DNA from: Propionibacteriaceae bacterium
Lineage (GTDB): Bacteria; Actinomycetota; Actinomycetes; Propionibacteriales; Propionibacteriaceae
Length of the DNA: 11,462 nucleotides
Direction: 5' to 3'
NCBI GenBank assembly: GCA_003451975.1
Contig: DMIX01000104.1
Coordinates: 1 to 11,462, forward strand
Each line of letters begins with the position of its first letter. Position 1 is the stretch's first letter. The position numbers were made by a program, and so were the translations under genes. This document shows positions 5,641 through 11,462 of the stretch, piece by piece. The notes below the pieces were generated by a model. That model was not told the DNA's origin. It made no database searches and saw nothing but the letters and a program-made list of their open reading frames with translations.

Positions 5641-5714
5641 TCCAGGGTTCGTTGAACTCGATGGCCATGGCTGCACAGCAGTCTGGCTCGTGGGTGTGAC
5701 CCTCACTGTGAAAC

Positions 5715-5746
5715 GCGAAAGGCCCCGGTTTCCCGGGGCCTTTCGC
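5715..5746 (-). terminator. Strong Rho-independent terminator of glnA
   Basis: There is an uninterrupted 14-bp stem (5715-5728 with 5733-5746) and a 4-nt loop, rich in GGCCCCGG. On the minus strand it is followed by a T-containing stretch (GTTTCAC). It begins 16 bp beyond the glnA stop codon. The stem itself contains AAAGG/CCTTT, so it could also work in the other direction and insulate glnA from the TA-like operon. Confidence 0.85.
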
Positions 5747-5762
5747 CGTGTGAGGAGCTCGA

Positions 5763-7193
5763 TCACATGTCGTAGTACATCTCGAACTCGTGCGGGTGCG
5801 GACGCAGCCGGATAGCGTCGATGTCAGCACGCTTCATCTCGATCCAGGTCTCGATGAGGTCGGCGGTGAAGACATCGCCGACCAGCAGGAAGTCGTGATC
5901 GGCTTCCAGGGCATCCAGCACGTCGCCCAGCGAACCGGGAACGGTCGGGATGTTGGCGTGCTCCTCGGCGGGCAGCTCGTAGAGATCCTTGTCGATCGGA
6001 GCCGGCGGCTCGATCTTGTTCTGGATTCCGTCCAAGCCGGCCAGCAACATGGCCGGGAAGGCCAGGTACGGGTTCGACGAGGGGTCGGGGCAGCGGAACT
6101 CGATGCGCTTGGCCTTCGGGTTGGGTCCGGTGATCGGGATACGCACCGAAGCCGAACGGTTGCGGCTGGAGTACACCAGGTTCACCGGAGCCTCGAAGCC
6201 CGGCACCAGCCGGTGGTAGCTGTTCACGGTCGGGTTGGTGAAGGCCAACACCGCTGGGGCGTGCTTCAGCAGACCGCCGATGTACCAACGGGCGATATCG
6301 GACAGGTTGCCGTAGCCGGCCTCGTCGAAGAACAGCGGCTGGCCGCCCTTCCAGATCGACTGGTGCACGTGCATACCCGAACCGTTGTCACCGAAGATCG
6401 GCTTCGGCATGAAGGTCGCGGTCTTGCCGGCGGCCCACGCGGTGTTCTTGACGATGTACTTGTACTTCATCAGGTTGTCGGCGGCAGCCAACATCGAATC
6501 GAACTTGGTCGCGATCTCGCCCTGGCCGGCGGTGCCGACCTCGTGGTGTGCGCGCTCGATGACCAGACCCGCATCGATCAGGTTGCGCACCATGTCGTCG
6601 CGCAGATCGCCGAAGTGGTCGATCGGGGCCACCGGGAAGTAGCCACCCTTGTACTTGACCTTGTAACCACGGTTGCCGCGGCCGTCGGTGTCCTCTTCCG
6701 AACCGGTGTTCCAGGCGCCGGCCTCGGAATCGATGTAGTAGAAGCTCGCGTTCTGCTTGGTCTCGTAGCGCACCGAGTCGAAGACGTAGAACTCAGCCTC
6801 CGGGCCCATGTAGGCGGCGTCGCCGATGCCGGTCGAAGCCAGGTAGTTCTCAGCCTTGCGGGCGATGTTGCGCGGGTCGCGGCTGTAGGCCTCTTTGGTC
6901 AGCGGGTCATGAACGAAGAAGCTCACAGCCAGCGTCTTGGACTTGCGGAAGGGATCGATGAAGGCGGTGGAGGGATCCGGCATCAGGGTCTTGTCGGACT
7001 CGTGGATCTTCTGGAAGCCGCGGATCGAGGAGCCGTCGAAGGACAGACCATTCTCGAACACATCGGCGTCGAAGAACTGGGCAGGCACGGTGAAGTGCTG
7101 CATCACACCCGGAAGATCGCAGAAGCGGACGTCGACGGTCTCGACACCCTCGTCCTTGATATAGGCCAACAGGTCGTCGGCGCCTTGGAACAT
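5763..7193 (-). CDS. glnA: Glutamine synthetase, type I
   Basis: This 476-residue GSI-beta enzyme makes glutamine from glutamate, ammonia and ATP in the cytoplasm as a dodecamer. The beta-grasp N-terminal domain carries the latch loop [10 protein letters not shown] (51-60). The catalytic domain shows metal ligands in PEAEFY (131-136), GSGMHVHQS (271-279, H275/H277), the substrate loop [13 protein letters not shown] (324-336), SVRIP (349-353), and IEFRCPD (364-370). KDLYELP (402-408) places the adenylylation site at Y405, so activity should be controlled by GlnE. The 25-residue insertion that marks GSI-beta (about 140-185, including the [10 protein letters not shown] segment) is present. Length matches actinobacterial GlnA1, about 474-478 residues. 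GGAGG (complement of 7198-7202) is 4 nt upstream of the ATG. A GlnR-box-like site lies 51-89 bp upstream of the start codon and a strong terminator follows. It is monocistronic. Confidence 0.97.
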   Translation of the reverse strand: MFQGADDLLAYIKDEGVETVDVRFCDLPGVMQHFTVPAQFFDADVFENGLSFDGSSIRGFQKIHESDKTLMPDPSTAFIDPFRKSKTLAVSFFVHDPLTKEAYSRDPRNIARKAENYLASTGIGDAAYMGPEAEFYVFDSVRYETKQNASFYYIDSEAGAWNTGSEEDTDGRGNRGYKVKYKGGYFPVAPIDHFGDLRDDMVRNLIDAGLVIERAHHEVGTAGQGEIATKFDSMLAAADNLMKYKYIVKNTAWAAGKTATFMPKPIFGDNGSGMHVHQSIWKGGQPLFFDEAGYGNLSDIARWYIGGLLKHAPAVLAFTNPTVNSYHRLVPGFEAPVNLVYSSRNRSASVRIPITGPNPKAKRIEFRCPDPSSNPYLAFPAMLLAGLDGIQNKIEPPAPIDKDLYELPAEEHANIPTVPGSLGDVLDALEADHDFLLVGDVFTADLIETWIEMKRADIDAIRLRPHPHEFEMYYDM

Positions 7194-7228
7194 GTTGCCT
7201 CCAAAATCAGAGTTGTAGTCAATCTCAA

Positions 7229-7234
7229 ACGCTA
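7229..7234 (-). promoter_or_regulatory. Candidate -10 element of glnA
   Basis: TAGCGT on the minus strand fits TANNNT and would start transcription near 7222, leaving a leader of about 29 nt with the GGAGG site. No good -35 is present. The four-box site centred near 7263 would lie about 42 bp upstream of the start, a position typical for an activator that replaces the -35. Confidence 0.4.
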
Positions 7235-7244
7235 TGCATCAGCA

Positions 7245-7282
7245 GTAACCGCGGGGTTGCGTCCATGTTTCAGCCCGGTTAC
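7245..7282 (-). promoter_or_regulatory. GlnR-box-like site: four half-sites at 11-bp spacing
   Basis: Read on the glnA strand the order is GTAAC-N6-GAAAC-N6-GCAAC-N6-GTTAC. The Streptomyces GlnR consensus is gTnAC-N6-GaAAC-N6-gTnAC-N6-GaAAC. The first two boxes match fully (7282-7267), the third 4 of 5, and the fourth 3 of 5. The spacing is exact. GlnR is an OmpR-type nitrogen regulator that controls glnA in many actinobacteria. The regulator gene is not in the window. Confidence 0.6.
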
Positions 7283-7372
7283 ACGGTGTCACAAAGGCCT
7301 CGTGGAATTGCCACCCGGCCAGCGGTTCGGTCGCTGTCGCGCCGCAGGTTGAGCAGGTTGTGAGTGAGTCGC

Positions 7373-7402
7373 TTGGGCGTACCCGATCGGCTGCGCTACG
7401 TT
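7373..7402 (+). promoter_or_regulatory. Candidate promoter of the peptide ABC operon
   Basis: TTGGGC (7373-7378), an 18-nt spacer and TACGTT (7397-7402) precede the ATG at 7410 by only 7 nt, so transcription would begin at or one base before the start codon. No ribosome site exists ahead of this ATG, which supports leaderless expression. The -35 matches TTGACA at 4 of 6 positions. Confidence 0.45.
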
Positions 7403-7409
7403 CCTAGAC

Positions 7410-8390
7410 ATGCTCCGCTACATCGGCAAGCGGGTGGTGAACTATCTGATCCTGCTGTACGTCGCTGTCTCGCTGACCTACCTGTTGGCCGCCACCCAGC
7501 TCGATCCGGCGGCCCTGTTCGCCTTGCGTCAGCCACCGGTGCCCCCGGCGGTGGTGGAGCATCAGCTCGCCCAGTACAACCTTTCCGACCAGGTTCCCTT
7601 GTGGCAGCGGTATCTGACGTGGCTGGGCGGCGTCTTGCACGGTGACTGGGGCTCGTCGCCCACCGGGGTCAGCGTCACCGACCAACTGCTGGTGCGCGCC
7701 GGGGTGAGCGTGCGACTACTGCTGCTGGGAACGGTTGCCGGCATCGTGGTCGGGATCGCCGTCGGCGCCTGGGCGGCGACTCGGCAGCATCGACTCAGCG
7801 ATCACGTCACAACCGCGCTATCGCTGCTGGTGGTGTCGACCCCGGTATTCGTCATTGCTCACCTCAGCCAATTCCTGGCCACCGGAGTCAACCGGGCCAC
7901 CGGGGTGCAGATCTTCGAGTTCAGCGGCGAGACCGGCGCCGTAGGCAGCTACCCGTGGGCCGACGTCGTCGACCGCGCCCAGCATCTGGTGCTCCCCACG
8001 CTCGTGTTGGTGCTGGTCGGCGCGGCATGGCTGAGCCGGGTACAGCGTAACCTCATGCTGGACGCCCTCAACGCCGACTATGTGCGCACCGCCCGCGCCA
8101 AAGGCCTCACCCAGCGTCAGGCAGCCTGGCGGCATGCCCTGCGTACCGCGCTGGTGCCGACCAGCACCTATGTGACCTTCAGTGTCGCCACCATGCTCGT
8201 CAGCGCCACTTTCACCGAGCAGATCTTCGGCTTCGCCGGCCTGGGGTCCTATGTGGTGGAGTCCATTCAAGGCCGCGACGTCAACGCCGTGGTGGCCGTC
8301 ACCGCGTTGGCGGGAGCCTGTGTCGTGGTCGGCGCAGTGGTCTCCGACCTAGCGGTGGCCGCCCTGGACCCGCGAGTGAGGCTCACATGA
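7410..8390 (+). CDS. Peptide ABC transporter permease, DppB/OppB family
   Basis: This 326-residue inner-membrane permease is one of two forming the channel of a dipeptide/oligopeptide/nickel-type importer. Topology follows the family: TM1 (about 10-28), an extracytoplasmic domain with the amphipathic NLSDQVPLWQRYLTWLGGVLHGDWG stretch (57-81), TM2 (102-121), TM3 (134-156), a loop, TM4 (193-208), the cytoplasmic EAA coupling motif DYVRTARAKGL (223-233) that contacts the ATPase, TM5 (252-270), FGFAGLGSYV (273-282), TM6 (292-316), and the family-ending ALDPRVR (318-324). The substrate cannot be read from the permease. Opp, Dpp and Nik systems all share these features. First gene of the operon; its stop overlaps the next start by 4 bases. 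It is divergent from glnA. Confidence 0.9.
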   Translation: MLRYIGKRVVNYLILLYVAVSLTYLLAATQLDPAALFALRQPPVPPAVVEHQLAQYNLSDQVPLWQRYLTWLGGVLHGDWGSSPTGVSVTDQLLVRAGVSVRLLLLGTVAGIVVGIAVGAWAATRQHRLSDHVTTALSLLVVSTPVFVIAHLSQFLATGVNRATGVQIFEFSGETGAVGSYPWADVVDRAQHLVLPTLVLVLVGAAWLSRVQRNLMLDALNADYVRTARAKGLTQRQAAWRHALRTALVPTSTYVTFSVATMLVSATFTEQIFGFAGLGSYVVESIQGRDVNAVVAVTALAGACVVVGAVVSDLAVAALDPRVRLT

Positions 8391-9295
8391 GCACGTCTGT
8401 TCCACCGCCGGCGCTGAGCGAACCGCCTCGGCTATTCACTCGCGGACGGCTGGTCCGGCGCCGCTTCCGCCGCAACCGGTTCGCCCTGGCCGGACTGATC
8501 GGGTTGGGGCTGATGGTGCTGCTGGCCGTGGCGGTGCCGCCGCTGTGGCCCTGGCAGGCTACCGACATCGACCCGCGCGCCTTCCTGTCCCCGCCCAGCG
8601 CCGAGCATCTGTGGGGCACCACCCAGGCTGGCCGCGACGTGTTGGCGCTGACCGCCAGCGGGCTGGGGAAGTCGCTGCTGATCGGCGTGCTGGTGGCCGT
8701 GCTCGCCACCACACTGGCGGCGCTGGTCGGTGCCTCGGCGGCCTACCTGGGCGGGTGGTTCGAACGGTCGATGCTGTGGTTGATCGACCTGTTGCTGGTG
8801 ATTCCGGCGTTCTTCCTGATCGCAATCGTCACCCGCGGCGCAGAATCCTCGGCAGGCTCGTGGTGGTTACTGGTCATCCTGCTGGCTGCCTTCGCCTGGC
8901 CGCTGTCGGCCCGGGTGGTGCGCTCGGCCACCTTGTCGCTGCGGGAGCGGGACTACGTGCTGGCAGCGCGCTACCTGGGAGCCTCACCGTTGCGCATCAT
9001 CGCCACGCATCTGCTGCCCAACGCGTCCTCACTGCTGATCATCGACGCAACTTTGGGGGTGGGATACGCCATCTTGTCCGAGACCGGGCTGTCCTATTTC
9101 GGTTTCGGAGTGCAGGCGCCCGACGTATCGCTGGGTACCTTGATCGCCAGCGGATCGAATCTGATGATCGGCTACCCGTGGGTCTTCGTCGCGCCGGCTG
9201 CGACATTGGTGGTGCTGGTGCTGTGCGTGAACGCCATCGGTGACGGGCTGCGGGACGCCTTCGACCCCGGATCCACGCCGGGAGGTGGGCGATGA
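8387..9295 (+). CDS. Peptide ABC transporter permease, DppC/OppC family
   Basis: This 302-residue permease pairs with the DppB-like subunit. After a cytoplasmic Pro/Arg-rich tail (1-30) comes the OppC_N segment with TM1 (31-52). HLWGTTQAGRDVL (74-86) is the conserved periplasm-side motif usually written GTD..GRDvl; here Thr replaces the Asp. TM2-TM5 cover about 95-121, 128-148, 158-178 and 213-232. The EAA coupling motif is RDYVLAARYLGA (188-199). LSETGLSYFGFGVQAP (230-245) and GLRDAFDP (287-294) are typical family signatures. It starts with ATGA overlapping the previous stop, with GTGAGG 5 nt upstream. Its own stop overlaps the ATPase start by 4 bases, so the three proteins are translationally coupled. 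Confidence 0.9.
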   Translation: MSTSVPPPALSEPPRLFTRGRLVRRRFRRNRFALAGLIGLGLMVLLAVAVPPLWPWQATDIDPRAFLSPPSAEHLWGTTQAGRDVLALTASGLGKSLLIGVLVAVLATTLAALVGASAAYLGGWFERSMLWLIDLLLVIPAFFLIAIVTRGAESSAGSWWLLVILLAAFAWPLSARVVRSATLSLRERDYVLAARYLGASPLRIIATHLLPNASSLLIIDATLGVGYAILSETGLSYFGFGVQAPDVSLGTLIASGSNLMIGYPWVFVAPAATLVVLVLCVNAIGDGLRDAFDPGSTPGGGR

Positions 9296-11304
9296 CGGTG
9301 TTGGAGGTGCGGGAGCTGAGGGTGAGCTTCCCCAGCGAAACCGGGCAGGTCTGGGCCGTGCGCGACCTGAGCTTGACGCTGGCGCCCGGTCAGATCCTGG
9401 CGCTGGTAGGGGAGTCTGGTGCCGGGAAATCCGCTACCGCTTTGGCTCTGATGGGTCTGCTACCCGCAGCGGCCACGGTCAGCGGATCGGTGCGGTTGCA
9501 GAACCAGGAACTGCTCGGGCTGGATGACCGGGAGTGGTCGAAGCTGCGCGGTCGCCGCATCGCCATGGTCTTCGCCGATGACCCCGCCGCGCTCACCCCG
9601 GTGTATTCAATCGGCGGTCAACTGGTCGAAGCCCTGCAGATTCACCAGGAACTGACTGCCTCCCAGGCGCGAGCTCGGGCCCGGGAACTGCTCGAACTGG
9701 TCGGGTTGCCTCCAACCACGGGGGTGTTCGAAGCCTTTCCTCATGAGATCTCCGGCGGTCAGCGCCAACGGGTGCTGATTGCCTTGGCGCTGGCGAACGA
9801 CCCGGCAGTGCTGATCGCCGACGAACCCACCAGTGCGGTGGATGTCACGGTGCAGGCCGAAGTGCTGGCGGTCTTGCGACGCGTCCGGGAACACAGCAAC
9901 ACCGCGATCGTGCTCATCACCCACGATCTGGCCGTAGCCGCCGAACTCGCCGATCAGGTGGCGGTGCTGTACGCCGGCCGCGCGGTGGAAGTCGGGCCGT
10001 CCGCAGCGGTGTTGGGCGCACCGCGCATGCCCTACACCATCGGTTTGGTGCGCTCGCTGCCGCAGTTGGACGGCCCGGTCGGGCCGCTTCCGGTGATCGC
10101 CGCCGGCGAGATCGCCGCCACCGGTTGCGCCTTTGCGCCGCGCTGCCCCTTGGCCAATGAGGAGTGTCGAAGCCGGCGTCCTGAACTGACCTCGGTGACC
10201 GACGGGCACCAGGTGGCGTGCTCTCGACAACCCCAGGTCGAGGCGGCGAGTCCCGAGGCCTTGTTCGCGGCACCCTCGGTGACGACAGCACCGGCTCGAG
10301 GCGCTGCCGAGGTGGTGCTTTCGGTGCGCGGGGTGAGGCACAGCTACCGGCGCCGGGGCCGCGGCTGGGACGCGGGGCGAACGGTGGTGGCCCTCGATGG
10401 CGTCGACCTCGACCTCCGGGCCGGGCAGACGGTGGGCGTGGTGGGAGAGTCCGGCTGCGGAAAGACCACGTTGTTGCGCTCCATCCTGGAACTGAGCCGA
10501 CCGCGAGCGGGCCGCGTGATGGTGCTCGGTACCGACGTCGCGACGCTGACTCGCCGGAGTCGTCGCGATGCGCGTCGACGGCTGCAGGTCGTCTTCCAAG
10601 ATCCGATGGCCGCCCTCGATCCGCGCCTGCCGGTGGCCGACATCCTGGCCGAGCCGCTGGTGATCACCGGGTGGAGCCGTGCGGCGATCCCCGGCCGGAT
10701 CGGCGAGCTGCTCGCCCTGGTCGGCCTTTCGCACGATCATGCTCATCGCTTCCCCCAACAGTTGTCGGGCGGGCAGCGCCAGCGCGTCGGCATCGCCCGA
10801 GCGTTAGCCACCGAACCATCGATTCTGCTGTTGGACGAGCCGGTGTCGGCACTGGACGCCTCGGTGCGCTCGGGGGTGCTCAACTTGTTGCAGGACCTCC
10901 AGACACAGTTAGGCCTGGCCTACCTCCTGGTCGGGCACGACCTGGCCGTGGTGCGCCAGCTCGCCGACCAGATGGTGGTGATGCGCGCTGGACGGTTCGT
11001 GGAAATAGGGCCGGCGCCAACTGTGCTCACCCATCCGGCGCATCCCTACACCGTGGCGTTGCGGCAAGCCGTGCCGAGCCTGAACCCGACTCTGGGTCGC
11101 AACGGCTTGCCGCAGACTCCGATCGATGGACTGCCACCGGCAGCGCTGCGCGGTGGCGGGTGCCCCTACCGCGGCCAGTGTCTTCGCCGTGCCGGGTTGG
11201 CCCAGGCCGACCGGGACCGCTGCGACAGCGAGGACCCCGCGCTGGTGCTGCTGGGGGCCGATCACCGCGCGGCATGTCACTTCACGCAGCCGGTCGCTCA
11301 GTGA
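9292..11304 (+). CDS. Fused peptide ABC transporter ATPase (DppD-DppF fusion)
   Basis: This 670-residue protein has two complete ATPase domains in one chain, supplying both motors of the importer. Half 1 (1-315): Walker A GESGAGKS (40-47), signature ISGGQRQR (153-160), Walker B VLIADEP (173-179), H-loop H211. Its Q-loop reads VFADDPAAL, so Ala95 replaces the usual Gln. Half 2 (about 340-670): Walker A GESGCGKT (385-392), Q436 in VFQDP, signature LSGGQRQR (491-498), Walker B LLLDEP (512-517), H549. Each half ends in an oligo-HPY-type tail with four cysteines: C279/C285/C292/C310 and C624/C630/C644/C662. OppD/DppD proteins of known structure bind a [4Fe-4S] cluster in this region. Residues 316-338 are an Ala/Pro linker. 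GGAGGT lies 5 nt before the ATG. Fusion of D and F subunits is known in actinobacteria. The substrate is uncertain. Confidence 0.93.
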   Translation: MTVLEVRELRVSFPSETGQVWAVRDLSLTLAPGQILALVGESGAGKSATALALMGLLPAAATVSGSVRLQNQELLGLDDREWSKLRGRRIAMVFADDPAALTPVYSIGGQLVEALQIHQELTASQARARARELLELVGLPPTTGVFEAFPHEISGGQRQRVLIALALANDPAVLIADEPTSAVDVTVQAEVLAVLRRVREHSNTAIVLITHDLAVAAELADQVAVLYAGRAVEVGPSAAVLGAPRMPYTIGLVRSLPQLDGPVGPLPVIAAGEIAATGCAFAPRCPLANEECRSRRPELTSVTDGHQVACSRQPQVEAASPEALFAAPSVTTAPARGAAEVVLSVRGVRHSYRRRGRGWDAGRTVVALDGVDLDLRAGQTVGVVGESGCGKTTLLRSILELSRPRAGRVMVLGTDVATLTRRSRRDARRRLQVVFQDPMAALDPRLPVADILAEPLVITGWSRAAIPGRIGELLALVGLSHDHAHRFPQQLSGGQRQRVGIARALATEPSILLLDEPVSALDASVRSGVLNLLQDLQTQLGLAYLLVGHDLAVVRQLADQMVVMRAGRFVEIGPAPTVLTHPAHPYTVALRQAVPSLNPTLGRNGLPQTPIDGLPPAALRGGGCPYRGQCLRRAGLAQADRDRCDSEDPALVLLGADHRAACHFTQPVAQ

Positions 11305-11396
11305 CGTTCTGATGTCGGAGTGATGTCCGGATTCGTGCCGCTGCGCCATTCGCGCTCACATGCCGATAGCCTTGCCCCCACCGAGGAGTGGTCCGG

Positions 11397-11429
11397 ATGG
11401 GGAATTTCCGCAAAGAGATCGGGCCGTGA
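11397..11429 (+). other. Possible 10-codon leader peptide
   Basis: ATG at 11397 encodes MGNFRKEIGP and a stop. GAGGAG (11383-11388) is 8 nt upstream, and TAGCCT (11367-11372) could be a -10 element. It precedes the possible gene start at 11440. It may be a leader peptide or simply a chance short frame. The rest of 11305-11396 shows no terminator after the transporter operon. Confidence 0.2.
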
Positions 11430-11439
11430 CGGAGGAGAT

Positions 11440-11462
11440 GTGCTCGCTTCAAAGTTGCTGGG
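11440..11462 (+). CDS. Possible start of a further gene, cut by the window end
   Basis: GGAGG (11431-11435) stands 4 nt before a GTG at 11440, which opens (M)LASKLLG and runs off the window. A second reading starts at GTG 11426 or ATG 11438 in another frame, giving (M)TEEMCSLQSCW. Seven codons are too few to identify a product. The transporter's missing substrate-binding protein is one possibility, with no positive evidence. Confidence 0.25.

Noticed and set aside
5640..5700. Possible tRNA or small RNA near GGTTCGTTGAACTC
   Set aside because: No acceptor, D or anticodon arm can be built around the T-loop-like string.
5790..7352. 520-residue plus-strand open frame opposite glnA
   Set aside because: It is the antisense shadow of glnA caused by GC-rich third positions. 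It has a repetitive Val/Gly/Arg/His composition and no motif, and it runs through the glnA promoter and GlnR-like site.
9607..10758. 383-residue minus-strand open frame opposite the fused ATPase
   Set aside because: It lies wholly within the ATPase gene, is rich in His/Arg/Gln, and has no recognisable domain. The plus-strand frame has all ABC motifs.
10218..11312. 364-residue plus-strand open frame in another frame of the ATPase gene
   Set aside because: Its composition is almost entirely Arg/Gly/Pro/Ala, typical of a shifted reading of high-GC coding DNA. The ATPase frame is unbroken, so there is no sign of a frameshift.

Overview
The window is high-GC DNA from an actinobacterium (Actinomycetota). 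The evidence is the GC-rich third codon positions, a type I glutamine synthetase of the mycobacterial/propionibacterial kind with an adenylylation tyrosine, several probable leaderless starts, 4-base ATGA gene overlaps, and a site resembling a GlnR box. A member of the Propionibacteriales is my best guess, but this is unproven. Most of the window looks like ordinary chromosomal sequence, with one small toxin-antitoxin-like insert and a palindromic repeat array at the left edge.

Layout. Positions 1-202 hold a gene-free array of long palindromic repeats built on TTCGACARGCTCAG. Two minus-strand metabolic genes follow: a PhnP-like metallo-beta-lactamase-fold hydrolase (221-1024) and a class IV PLP enzyme, probably aminodeoxychorismate lyase (1232-2080). 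A perfect 12-bp hairpin lies between them. Two plus-strand envelope genes come next: a Pro/Gln-rich protein with one C-terminal membrane anchor (2218-2712), apparently made from a leaderless mRNA next to an operator-like inverted repeat, and a DUF3048 (YerB-like) lipoprotein with a Tat-like signal (2822-3892).

Convergent to these is a minus-strand two-gene operon (5473 to 4029). It encodes a helix-turn-helix protein followed, with a 1-base TGATG overlap, by a DUF1814/AbiEii-type nucleotidyltransferase. This is the layout of MenAT/AbiE-like toxin-antitoxin systems. Next, glnA is encoded on the minus strand (5763-7193) with a strong terminator after it (5715-5746). Divergent from glnA is a plus-strand dipeptide/oligopeptide ABC transporter operon: permease (7410-8390), permease (8387-9295) and a fused double ATPase (9292-11304). 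Each pair of neighbours overlaps by 4 bases. No substrate-binding protein gene is visible. The window ends at what may be the start of another gene.

How the genes may work together. The glnA/dpp intergenic region carries four 5-bp half-sites at exact 11-bp spacing that fit the actinobacterial GlnR box, just upstream of glnA. This suggests that ammonium assimilation, and perhaps peptide uptake, respond to nitrogen status. The most distinctive molecular details are the fused ATPase, whose first half has Ala in place of the Q-loop Gln and which has a four-cysteine motif in each half, and the HTH-nucleotidyltransferase pair. I found no CRISPR array, transposase, integrase, rRNA or tRNA. I see no wholly unknown multi-gene system; the TA-like pair is the nearest candidate.
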